64,000 bases of DNA from JBFKQC01 sp041627895 (lineage in GTDB: Bacteria > Pseudomonadota > Alphaproteobacteria > Rhodobacterales > Rhodobacteraceae). This document shows positions 54,193 to 61,844 of the stretch, one piece after another. The notes under the pieces were generated by a model. It worked only from the letters and a program-made list of their open reading frames with translations, had not been told where the DNA came from and made no database searches. Position numbers and translations under genes: made by a program. The first letter of the stretch is position 1, and each line of letters begins with the position of its first letter. The DNA is taken from assembly GCA_041627895.1 (NCBI GenBank), contig JBFKQC010000006.1, forward strand, positions 23,221 to 87,220. Reading direction: 5' to 3'.

Positions 54193-55182
54193 ATGACGAA
54201 ACTGCCGCTGACCATCGCCACCACCGATTACGACCACTTCCGTGACATCCGCGAGGGCCGGGTCGCGCCCGAGGGGATCGACCTGAACTGGCTGCTGCTC
54301 GGGCACCACGAATGCTTTGCGCGGATGACCGCGAGCCGCGAATTTGACCTGTCGGAAATGTCCTTCGCCAAGTTTTCGGCGCAAGTGACGCGGCCGGATG
54401 CCGACCTGATCGGCCTGCCGGTAATCTGTTCCCGCCTGTTCCGGTTCTCGTCGTTCTACGTCAACCGCAAGGCCGGGATCGGGCGGCCCGAAGACCTTTA
54501 CGGCAAGTCCGTCGGCTCGCCCGAATGGGCGCATTCGGCGGCGGTCTGGATCCGCGGCTGGATGCAGAACGACCTGGGCATCGACCTGACGAAAATCCGC
54601 TGGGTCCAGGCCGGCGCCAACGCGCCGGGGCGCAAGGAAAAGGTCGAGCTGGCGCTGCCGGACGGCATCGAAATCACCCGCATACCGGACAGGTCGCTGT
54701 CGGAGATGCTGGCGTGCGGCGAACTCGACTGTGCCATCATCGCCCGCCCACCGGCCTGCTTTCTCGCGGGCCACCCGGACGTGGTGCGCCTCTATCCCGA
54801 TTTCACCGACATGGAAGAGCGGTATTACCGCGACACCGGCATCTGGCCGATCATGCATATCCTGGCGATGAAGACATCGGTGCATGACGCCCATCCCTGG
54901 GCCGCGCGCAATCTCTTCAACGCGTTCCTGGATTCGAAGCGCCGCAGCGTCGAGCGGCTTCTCGATCCGGCGGTCTCGCGCTATCCTCTGGCCTGGCTGC
55001 CGGACCATGCGCGCCGGATGCAACGGATTTTCGGCCCCGACCCGTTTCCCTTCGGCGTCGAGGAGAACCGCAAGACCTGGGAGACGATGGGGCTTTACAC
55101 CCACCAGCAGGGCATCGCCCACCGCCGCTTCGCGCCCGAGGAGATTTTCCCGGCAAGCGTCACGACCGAGGTGATAATATGA
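54193..55182 (+). CDS. 4,5-dihydroxyphthalate decarboxylase-like / solute-binding-fold protein
   Basis: 329 residues without a signal peptide. The N-terminal KLPLTIATTDYDHFRDIREG with VAPEGIDLNWL, and REFDLSEMSFAKF, match proteins named 4,5-dihydroxyphthalate decarboxylase (Pht5-like), a periplasmic-binding-protein fold turned enzyme. A second segment, KSVGSPEWAHSAAVWIRGWM, is the corresponding ligand-site helix. Many relatives carry this name without testing, so the true substrate is open. It is bracketed by two inverted copies of a two-hairpin element and precedes two aldolase genes. AGGGAAGGTGAG precedes the ATG. Confidence 0.75.
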   Translation: MTKLPLTIATTDYDHFRDIREGRVAPEGIDLNWLLLGHHECFARMTASREFDLSEMSFAKFSAQVTRPDADLIGLPVICSRLFRFSSFYVNRKAGIGRPEDLYGKSVGSPEWAHSAAVWIRGWMQNDLGIDLTKIRWVQAGANAPGRKEKVELALPDGIEITRIPDRSLSEMLACGELDCAIIARPPACFLAGHPDVVRLYPDFTDMEERYYRDTGIWPIMHILAMKTSVHDAHPWAARNLFNAFLDSKRRSVERLLDPAVSRYPLAWLPDHARRMQRIFGPDPFPFGVEENRKTWETMGLYTHQQGIAHRRFAPEEIFPASVTTEVII

Positions 55183-55188
55183 GGGCGC

Positions 55189-55234
55189 AAAATTCTTCGA
55201 AGAATTTTGAGCAAAAGTTTTCCAAAACTTTTGC
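55189..55234 (-). repeat. Two-hairpin element, copy 2 (AT-rich stems)
   Basis: Read on the minus strand: GCAAAAGTTT-TGGA-AAACTTTTGC (55211-55234), spacer TC, then the perfect 20-bp palindrome AAAATTC-TTCGAA-GAATTTT (55189-55208). Same TGGA loop, 2-base spacer and TTCGAA centre as 54117-54162, with entirely different stem bases. Confidence 0.88.
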
Positions 55235-55249
55235 CCGCGCAAAGTGGCG

Positions 55250-55999
55250 ATGACCGGCGCAATCCGCTCCGCCGCGGGCGTCGCGCCCGATCTCCTGGCC
55301 AATCTGGCGGCGGCGGCGCGTATCCTCGCCGCGCGCGGGGTGGTGGACGGCTTCGGCCACGTCTCGATGCGGCATCCGGCCGTGCCCGGTCGCTACCTGA
55401 TGTCGCGTGCGCTCGCGCCGGCGCGGGTGACGCCGGCGGACATCGTCGAGTACGACCTCGATTCGGTGCCCTGCGCGCCGGACGCCCCCAAGGGCTTTCT
55501 GGAACGCTTCATCCACGGCGAGATCTACCGCGCACGGCCCGATATCGGCGCCGTGGTGCATTCGCATTCGCCCTCGGTGATCCCCTTCGGGCTGACCGGC
55601 CGGCAGCCGATCCGGGCCTGCTTTCACAACGCCGCCTTCCTGGCGAAGGGCGTTCCAACCTTCGACATCGCAGAAGGATTCGGCACCACCGACATGCTGG
55701 TTTCGGACCGCGAAAGGGGCGTGGCGCTCGCGGCATGCCTCGGCACGCATGACGTCGCGCTGATGCGCGCGCACGGCTCGGTCGCCTGCGGGGCGTCGCT
55801 GCAATCGGCGGTGTTCCGCGCGGTCTATACCGAGGTCAACGCCCGCATCCAGCACTGGGCACTGGCGCTGGCCGGGGGCGGGCCGCTGGCGGCGCTGTCG
55901 GAGGAAGAGGGCGCGCTGGCCGACGGCCCGAACCAGACCGCGGGACTGCGCGCATGGGAGCTGTGGCGCGCCGAGGTCCGCGACCAGACCGGCTGGTGA
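55250..55999 (+). CDS. Class II aldolase/adducin-family protein 1
   Basis: 249 residues. Zinc-site His pattern: FGHVSMRHP, VVHSHSPSVIPF and LMRAHGSVACG, with the Glu/Asp region IHGEIYRARPDIG. Known members are sugar-phosphate aldolases, phosphate-free decarboxylases and dehydratases. ATG at 55250 (M T G A I R S) or the GTG two codons before are both possible. It lies 15 bases after hairpin element copy 2 and 4 bases before a second class II aldolase. About a quarter identical to it by eye, so they are not a recent duplication. Confidence 0.88.
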   Translation: MTGAIRSAAGVAPDLLANLAAAARILAARGVVDGFGHVSMRHPAVPGRYLMSRALAPARVTPADIVEYDLDSVPCAPDAPKGFLERFIHGEIYRARPDIGAVVHSHSPSVIPFGLTGRQPIRACFHNAAFLAKGVPTFDIAEGFGTTDMLVSDRERGVALAACLGTHDVALMRAHGSVACGASLQSAVFRAVYTEVNARIQHWALALAGGGPLAALSEEEGALADGPNQTAGLRAWELWRAEVRDQTGW

Positions 56000-56003
56000 C
56001 GCG

Positions 56004-56687
56004 ATGACCGATACGCTGACCTTGAAAGAGCAACTGGCGCTTTGCCTGCGCATGCTCGAACGCGCGGAAATCATCGACTACAACGGCCATGCCAGCATCC
56101 GCCACGGGCCGGGCATGCTGATCAATATCGGCGCGGCGCAGCGCAGCCGCCTGACCGCGGCCGAGATCTGCACGGTCGATCTGGACGGCAACCTGATCGA
56201 GGGGCTGGGCAAGCCGCCGCTGGAGTTTCACCTGCACGCCGGCATCTACAGGGCGCGGGCCGATGTGGGCGCGATCTGCCACGCGCATCCGAAATGGTCG
56301 ACCTATCTCACGATGACCGGGCACGAGTATCTGCCGGTCTTCGCCCAGGGCGCGTTGGTCTACCCGGTGCCGGTGCTGGACACGCCCGACTCGATCAACT
56401 CGCCCGAGATGGCGGCGCGGCTGAACGCGGTGCTCGGCGACCGCCCCGCCGCGCTGATGAAATCGCACGGCGCGGTGACGGTGGGGGCCGACATCGTCGA
56501 GGCCTTCGTGCTGATCAACTACCTGGAAGAGAACGCAGAGCGGCAGTACCGCGCGATGCAGATCGGTGCGCCGCATGCCTTCGACCCCGCCCAGATCGCC
56601 GCGGCAAAGACCAAGCTGATGAACCCTGGCCTGTTCCGGCGCACCTGGGACCACCACGCCGCAAAGCTGGAAGACGACGATGCCTGA
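56004..56687 (+). CDS. Class II aldolase/adducin-family protein 2
   Basis: 227 residues. Metal-site His in ICHAHPKWSTYL and LMKSHGAVTVGA; N-terminal region YNGHASIRHGPGMLIN; the Glu region FHLHAGIYRARADVG. It begins 4 bases after the first aldolase stop and its stop overlaps the next ATG by 8 bases, so the three genes are coupled. With the decarboxylase-like neighbour it may act on a branched or aromatic hydroxy acid, but the reaction is not shown by sequence. Confidence 0.88.
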   Translation: MTDTLTLKEQLALCLRMLERAEIIDYNGHASIRHGPGMLINIGAAQRSRLTAAEICTVDLDGNLIEGLGKPPLEFHLHAGIYRARADVGAICHAHPKWSTYLTMTGHEYLPVFAQGALVYPVPVLDTPDSINSPEMAARLNAVLGDRPAALMKSHGAVTVGADIVEAFVLINYLEENAERQYRAMQIGAPHAFDPAQIAAAKTKLMNPGLFRRTWDHHAAKLEDDDA

Positions 56688-57540
56688 CGATCGGTTCCAC
56701 CTGGCGGGCGTGATCGGCTGGCCGGTGATGCATTCGCGCTCGCCCTTGATGCACAATCACTGGATGCGCCAGCAGGGGCTGCCGGGCGCCTATGTGCCGC
56801 TGGCGGTCCGCCCGGGGCTGATCGAGGGCGCGCTGCGCGGGCTTCATCCGCTGGGCTTTGCGGGCTGCAACGTCACCATTCCGCACAAGCTTTCGGCGAT
56901 GCGGATCGTCGACGAGGTCGACGAGGTGGCCGCGCGGATCGGCGCCGTGTCCTGCGTCGTCGTGCAGGGCGACGGCCGGCTTTTCGGCACCAACAACGAC
57001 TGGCGCGGGTTTCTCGGCAATATCCGCGACCTGCACCCCGCCTGGCGCGGCGATACCGGCCCGGCCACGGTGCTGGGCGCCGGCGGCGGGGCGCGCGCGG
57101 TGGTGCACGCGCTGCTGGCCGCGGGCGCGCCCGAGGTGCGGGTAGTGAACCGCACGCCGGATCACGCCGAGGCGATCGCCGCCGATCTCGGCGGGCCGAT
57201 CACCGTCCTGCCCTGGAGCGACCGCCACGCCGCGCTGGCCGGCGCCGCGACGGTGGTGAACACGACCAGTCTGGGCATGGTGGGTCAGCCGCCGCTCGAT
57301 CTGGCGCTCGGCGCGCTGGAGCCCGGGGCGCTGGCCGCCGACATCGTCTATACGCCGCTCGAGACCGATTTCCTCGCCGCCGCCCGCGCCCGCGGCAATC
57401 CGACGGCGGGCGGTCTGGGGATGCTTTTGCATCAGGGTCCGCCCGCCTGGAAGCTCTGGTTCGGGATCGAGCCCGAGGTGACCGCAGATTTGCGCGCGCG
57501 GATGGAGGACAGCATCCTGACCGGACGGAACTTGTACTAA
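56680..57540 (+). CDS. Shikimate/quinate dehydrogenase-like protein
   Basis: 286 residues with the AroE fold. Seen: GVIGWPVMHSRSPLMHNHW, the catalytic Lys motif NVTIPHKLSA, GTNNDWRGF in place of the usual N-T-D-G stretch, and the NADP loop VLGAGGGARAVVHALLAAG with VVNRTP. The C-terminal ADIVYTPLETDFLAAARARG and GGLGMLLHQGPPAWKLW complete it. Given its place in a catabolic operon and the altered substrate loop, a role on quinate, shikimate or a related cyclitol carboxylate is as likely as biosynthesis. It overlaps aldolase 2 by 8 bases. Confidence 0.87.
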   Translation: MPDDRFHLAGVIGWPVMHSRSPLMHNHWMRQQGLPGAYVPLAVRPGLIEGALRGLHPLGFAGCNVTIPHKLSAMRIVDEVDEVAARIGAVSCVVVQGDGRLFGTNNDWRGFLGNIRDLHPAWRGDTGPATVLGAGGGARAVVHALLAAGAPEVRVVNRTPDHAEAIAADLGGPITVLPWSDRHAALAGAATVVNTTSLGMVGQPPLDLALGALEPGALAADIVYTPLETDFLAAARARGNPTAGGLGMLLHQGPPAWKLWFGIEPEVTADLRARMEDSILTGRNLY

Positions 57541-57631
57541 GCGGGCACGTGATGGCGGCGGCGACGTGTCGCGGCGATCTCGCCGGGAATTCGGCTTCGG
57601 GCCGTCCCCGACTGCCCGCCGCCCGCGCCGC

Positions 57632-58048
57632 TCAGCCGGCCTCCGGCGTCTTGCCGCCATCGGCAAAGCGCGGCAAGTCGTCGGCCACGTGCAGCCACGA
57701 AAGCCGCTTGGCATGGAAGAAATGCGCGCCCGGAACATAGGCCGCCGGATCGTCGAGCGTCGCGGCGAGCCCGTGTATCTCGTCGGGCAGCTTGTCCGAG
57801 CGATAGCCCACCTGGCTGCCGCAGTCGGGGCAAAAGAAACGCTCGGCCCAGGAACTGCTCTGGTATTGCTTGGGCCGCTTGCCGGACCAGCGCCAGCCGG
57901 TCTGGCGCACCCCGAACCACGACACCACCGGCGCCGAGCAGGCGCGGCGGCAGCTTTCGCAATGGCAATGCCCCTGCCAGAGCACCGCATCGGGGTCGAA
58001 CTTGTAGCGCACGGCGCCGCAAAGGCAGCGCCCGGAAGCTGGCGTCAT
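57632..58048 (-). CDS. GFA (glutathione-dependent formaldehyde-activating)-family protein
   Basis: 138 residues with the zinc pattern of the family: GRCLCGAVRY, HCHCESCRRACSAPVVSW and FFCPDCGSQVGY. The founding member, Gfa, was proposed to join formaldehyde with glutathione, but most relatives, including this one, have no tested role. A GTG lies two codons upstream of the chosen ATG, with GAGGGA in front. It is divergent from the LysR regulator, and 91 bases separate its stop from the dehydrogenase gene. Confidence 0.88.
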   Translation of the reverse strand: MTPASGRCLCGAVRYKFDPDAVLWQGHCHCESCRRACSAPVVSWFGVRQTGWRWSGKRPKQYQSSSWAERFFCPDCGSQVGYRSDKLPDEIHGLAATLDDPAAYVPGAHFFHAKRLSWLHVADDLPRFADGGKTPEAG

Positions 58049-58080
58049 CGTCACGTGTCCCTCGCCGTTTGCACCAGAAT

Positions 58081-58097
58081 GTGCGCGTTGCGCGCAC
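58081..58097. promoter_or_regulatory. Inverted repeat in the GFA-LysR divergent promoter
   Basis: GTGCGCG-TTG-CGCGCAC, 7-bp arms, centred in the 96-base interval between the two start codons. Placement suits an operator for the LysR protein next to it. Confidence 0.45.
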
Positions 58098-58144
58098 GCC
58101 GCAATAGGCTTAGCGTTCCCGGCGTATGATTGCAGGAGCCGCGC

Positions 58145-59119
58145 ATGGCCAGGGCCGAGGGCCGGATCACGCTCTGGGGCATCGAGGTGTTCGTCGCCAT
58201 CGCCGAAGAGGCCTCGATCTCGTCCGCCGCGCGGCGGCTCGGCGCCAGCCCCTCGGCGGTCAGCCAGCAATTGACCAATCTCGAACAGGCGCTCGGCACC
58301 GCGCTTCTCAATCGCAACGAGCGGCCGATGAGCCTGACGCCCGCCGGGCAGCTGTTTCAGCGCCGCGCCCAGGCGGTGCTGAACGAGGCGGCGCGGGCGC
58401 GGGCCGAGCTGGCGATGCAGGACCCGTCCGTGCTGACCCGGCTGCGGCTGGGCATGATCGAGGATTTCGACGCCGACGTCACGCCCAGGCTCCTGCGCGA
58501 GATGGCGGGCGAGCTGACCGGCTGCCAGTTCCTGCTGGAAACCGGCGCCTCGCATCAGCTTATCGACAAGCTGGACGCCCGCGCGCTGGACGTGATCGTC
58601 GCGGCCGACATGGGCGCCGAGGCGGACTGGATGGAGGTGCACCCGATCCTGAGCGAACCCTTCGTCGCCGCCGTGCCCAAGGGCACGGTGCCGCAAGGCG
58701 CCGAGCCGCTGCCGGTGCTCCGGAAGATGCCGCTGATCCTGTACACCGAACGCCACTACATGGGCCGGATGATCGCGTCGCACCTGGTCCGGCAGAACCT
58801 GACGCTCAGCCACCGCTTCGAGCTGGACAGCTATCACGCGATCATGGCGATGGTGGCCGCCGGCGCGGGCTGGACGATCCTGACGCCCCTGGGCTTCATG
58901 CACGCGCACCGTTTCCGCGACCAGGCCGACGTGCTGCCCTTGCCCTTTGCGCCGCTGGCGCGGACGATCTCGCTGACCGCGCGGCGCGACGTGCTGCAGG
59001 ACATTCCCGCGCGCATGGCCGCGCGCCTGCGCCCGCTGGTGCACGAATTGATCGTCGGCCCCAGCGTCGCGCGGATGCCGTGGCTGGCCGAAACCCTGCG
59101 GCTGTCGCCGCCAGGGTGA
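58145..59119 (+). CDS. LysR-family transcriptional regulator
   Basis: 324 residues. N-terminal winged helix: GIEVFVAIAEEASISSAARR, LGASPSAVSQQLTNLEQALG; then the periplasmic-binding-like effector domain from about 95. AGGAG six bases before the ATG at 58145 decides the start over an earlier one. It lies at the end of the TctAB-decarboxylase-aldolase cluster and divergent from the GFA gene, so it may control either or both. It ends 16 bases from the convergent aminotransferase gene. Confidence 0.93.
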   Translation: MARAEGRITLWGIEVFVAIAEEASISSAARRLGASPSAVSQQLTNLEQALGTALLNRNERPMSLTPAGQLFQRRAQAVLNEAARARAELAMQDPSVLTRLRLGMIEDFDADVTPRLLREMAGELTGCQFLLETGASHQLIDKLDARALDVIVAADMGAEADWMEVHPILSEPFVAAVPKGTVPQGAEPLPVLRKMPLILYTERHYMGRMIASHLVRQNLTLSHRFELDSYHAIMAMVAAGAGWTILTPLGFMHAHRFRDQADVLPLPFAPLARTISLTARRDVLQDIPARMAARLRPLVHELIVGPSVARMPWLAETLRLSPPG

Positions 59120-59135
59120 CGCGCGCGGGCCGCGT

Positions 59136-60323
59136 TCAGGTCCCGTAGGCCCGGACCTCGCCCTTGATGTCCTCGGCCGCCCCCAGAATCGCGGCGGCGA
59201 CGGTGTCGCATTCGGCGCCCGTCAGGCGGGCCGGCAGGCGGGCGTCGCAGGCGCGCTTCAGCATCGCCTCGGTCCGGGGCAGGTGCGGCGCCCGCCCAAG
59301 GAACCGCCAGTTCCAGAAGGCGCGGGCATTGTCCGCCGACAGCCCGAATATCTGCACCTTGACCCCGCGCCCGGCGGCGGCGGCCTCGAAGCCGCGGGCC
59401 TCGTCGTCGCTGAAGTCCACGAGGTTGAACTGGATCGAGTCGGGCGCGCGCATCTCGGCCGGCAGCGGCGGCGGCACCGACAGCCAGGGCGAGGCGTTCA
59501 GTTGCGCCGCCACGTGGTCGTGGTTGCGCCGCCCGTCCCGCACCCGGCGCGGAATCTCGGCAAGCTGCGGCCGCACGATCGCGGCGAGGATGTTCGACAT
59601 CCGCGTATTGTAGAGCGGCAGGCGGTTCTGCCAGTGCGCAAAGCGGTCCTGCAGCACCGGGTGCTTTTTCCAGTTGTGTTCGTAGGCGCCCGACATGATC
59701 ACGGCGCGGGCGATGATGTCGGCGTCGTCGGTGATCAGTATCCCGCCCTCGCCGGAGTTCAGCAGCTTGTAGGACTGGAAGCTGAAACAGCCGATCCGGC
59801 CGATCGTGCCGATGTTCCTGCCGTGCCAGGTGGTGCCGAGCGAATGCGCCGCGTCCTCGATCACCGGCAGGCCGCGCGCCTCGGCCAGCGCCATGATGGC
59901 GTCCATGTCCGAGGTGTGGCCACGCATGTGGCTGATCATCACCGCGTCGGCGCCGTCGAGCTTCGCCTCGAAATCGGCCAGGTCGATCCGGAAATTGTCG
60001 CCGACCTCGACAAGGACCGGCACGCACTCGGCGTGCACGACCGACGAGGGCACGGCGGCGAAGGTGAAGGCCGGGATCAGCACGCGGGCGTCGCGCGGCA
60101 GGCCGAGCGCCTTCAGCGCGAGAAACAGCGCCGCCGAGCACGACGCGACGGCCAGCGCGTATTTCGCGCCGAGCGCGGCGGCAAAGTCGCGTTCCAGCAG
60201 CGCGACCGGGCTTTCGTCGGCGGTGTAGCGGAACAGATCGCCGGTCGCGAGCATGCGCTCGATCTCCGCCCGTGCGGCTTGGGGGATCGGTTCGGCATCG
60301 TAGACGTTGGGGGGAAGCGTCAT
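59136..60323 (-). CDS. DegT/DnrJ/EryC1/StrS-family PLP-dependent aminotransferase
   Basis: 395 residues, fold-type I. The PLP Lys is in CFSFQSYKLLNSGEGG; VIEDAAHSLGTTW holds the cofactor-binding Asp and ALAVASCSAALFLALKALG the phosphate-binding region. Such enzymes usually aminate keto-sugars for surface polysaccharides or antibiotics; no sugar gene is adjacent, so the substrate is unknown. It is convergent with the LysR gene and separated from the polyamine set by 174 bases without a recognisable gene. Confidence 0.9.
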   Translation of the reverse strand: MTLPPNVYDAEPIPQAARAEIERMLATGDLFRYTADESPVALLERDFAAALGAKYALAVASCSAALFLALKALGLPRDARVLIPAFTFAAVPSSVVHAECVPVLVEVGDNFRIDLADFEAKLDGADAVMISHMRGHTSDMDAIMALAEARGLPVIEDAAHSLGTTWHGRNIGTIGRIGCFSFQSYKLLNSGEGGILITDDADIIARAVIMSGAYEHNWKKHPVLQDRFAHWQNRLPLYNTRMSNILAAIVRPQLAEIPRRVRDGRRNHDHVAAQLNASPWLSVPPPLPAEMRAPDSIQFNLVDFSDDEARGFEAAAAGRGVKVQIFGLSADNARAFWNWRFLGRAPHLPRTEAMLKRACDARLPARLTGAECDTVAAAILGAAEDIKGEVRAYGT

Positions 60324-60497
60324 GGGGTCACCGTATCGAGGTTAGCTTCGGATTTCCTGTAACCCGGTTTCGGGAAATACGCGAGCGATTCGTGCCCGGA
60401 TCATGCCTGCCGCCGCGCATCTGTGGCCGAAAGGCGCCGGCGCGGCGCGGCGAGCTGGATCCGGCGCGGATTTGGCCGATCGGTCCGGTCCCGCGCG

Positions 60498-61793
60498 CTA
60501 CAGCCCCAGACGGTCGCGCATCGCGTACCAGGTCATCGCCAGCCTGGTCAGCGGCCGGCGCAGGGTGCGAAGCCCCGGAAACGGCCCCGGCCGGACGCGC
60601 GCCATCACGTCGAAGCCGGCGGTGTCGCCGCGGATCGCCTCGGCGATCAGCCGGCCCGCCAGCGTCGCCAGCGCGACGCCGTGCCCGGAATAGCCCGCCG
60701 CCGTCCAGAGCCCGCCCGCAAGCCGCGCGATATCGGGCATCCGCGTCGCCGTGATGCCCAGCGTGCCGCCCCAGGCATAATCGATCCCGATCTCGGCAAG
60801 CTGCGGGTAGATCCGCAGCATCGGCTTGCGCACCACCGCGGCGATGTCGCGCGGAAACCGGTCGCCATAGCTCTCGCCGCCGCCGAACAGCAGCCTTCCG
60901 TCCTCGGAAAGCCGCCAGTAGGACACGACGAACTTGCCGTCGGCCACCGCGATATCCTCGGTCAGCACACCGGCGGCGCGGGCGCCGAGCGGCTGGGTCG
61001 CGACGATGAAATTGTTGATCGGCATCACCCGCGCGGCGACCTGCGGATCGAGATTGCCGTGATAGCCGTTCGTCGCCAGAACCACGTGCTCGGCCTCGAC
61101 ATGGCCGCGGCCCGTCGCAACGCGGCCGCCGCGGATATCGTGAACCTCGGCGCCTTCGTGCAGCCGGACACCGGCGGCCGCGGCGGCGCCTGCGAGCCCG
61201 AGCGCAAAGCGCAACGGGTGGATGTGGCCCGCGCCGCGGTCGATCATGCCGCCTTGAAACGCATCCGACGGGACCAGCGCGCGCAGCCCGGCGCGGTCCA
61301 GCGGCTCGGCCTGGTCATAGCCGTAGGCGCGGGCCAGATGCTCGGCATAGCGCCGCGTCTCGTCGGCCTCCTTCGCCGTCCATTCGGCATGCGCCACGCC
61401 GTCGCGCCAGGCGGCGTCGATGCCGTGCCGGGCGATCAGCCCCCGCACCAGCGCCTTGGCATCCTCGGCGGCCTGCCACAAGAGCCGCGCCGCGTCGCGG
61501 CCATAGCGCGCCTCGAGCGCGATCTGGTCGCGGCGCTGGCCCGATCCGACCTGCCCGCCGTTCCGACCCGAGGCGCCGAAGCCCAGGCGCTGCGCCTCCA
61601 GGAGCACCACGTCGGCGCCGGCCTCGGCCAGGTGTAGCGCCGCCGAAAGCCCGGTATAGCCGCCGCCGATCACGCAGATGTCGGCGTGCGCCGCGCCCTG
61701 CAGTCCGGGGAAGGGCGGCAGCGGATGGGCGGTCGCGGCATACCAGCTTTGCGGGTATTCGCCGCGCCGGTCGTTGGCGTAGAGCAGGTTCAT
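60498..61793 (-). CDS. FAD-dependent oxidoreductase, gamma-glutamylputrescine oxidase-like
   Basis: 431 residues of the DAO family. FAD site ADICVIGGGYTGLSAALHLAE near residue 37, with GASGRNGGQVGSGQ and WTAAGYSGHGVALATLAGRL at the C-terminus; the N-terminal YPQSWYAATAHPLPPFP matches PuuB-type enzymes. PuuB oxidises gamma-glutamylputrescine to the aldehyde. It follows the glutamine-synthetase-like ligase gene by 51 bases in the same direction, which supports that role. Confidence 0.88.
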   Translation of the reverse strand: MNLLYANDRRGEYPQSWYAATAHPLPPFPGLQGAAHADICVIGGGYTGLSAALHLAEAGADVVLLEAQRLGFGASGRNGGQVGSGQRRDQIALEARYGRDAARLLWQAAEDAKALVRGLIARHGIDAAWRDGVAHAEWTAKEADETRRYAEHLARAYGYDQAEPLDRAGLRALVPSDAFQGGMIDRGAGHIHPLRFALGLAGAAAAAGVRLHEGAEVHDIRGGRVATGRGHVEAEHVVLATNGYHGNLDPQVAARVMPINNFIVATQPLGARAAGVLTEDIAVADGKFVVSYWRLSEDGRLLFGGGESYGDRFPRDIAAVVRKPMLRIYPQLAEIGIDYAWGGTLGITATRMPDIARLAGGLWTAAGYSGHGVALATLAGRLIAEAIRGDTAGFDVMARVRPGPFPGLRTLRRPLTRLAMTWYAMRDRLGL

Positions 61794-61844
61794 GACGCAA
61801 GAGCCGCGCCAAGGCGGCCCGGCACCCGGACAGGCATCGCCGGC

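Noticed and set aside
53855..54196. 113-codon open frame between tctB and the decarboxylase-like gene
   Set aside because: It crosses two hairpins, has no convincing ribosome-binding site or family likeness, and overlaps the next start.
60324..60497. Interval between the aminotransferase and the polyamine oxidase checked for tRNA or small genes
   Set aside because: No TPsiC-like GGTTCRA arm, no cloverleaf pairing and no coding signal were seen.
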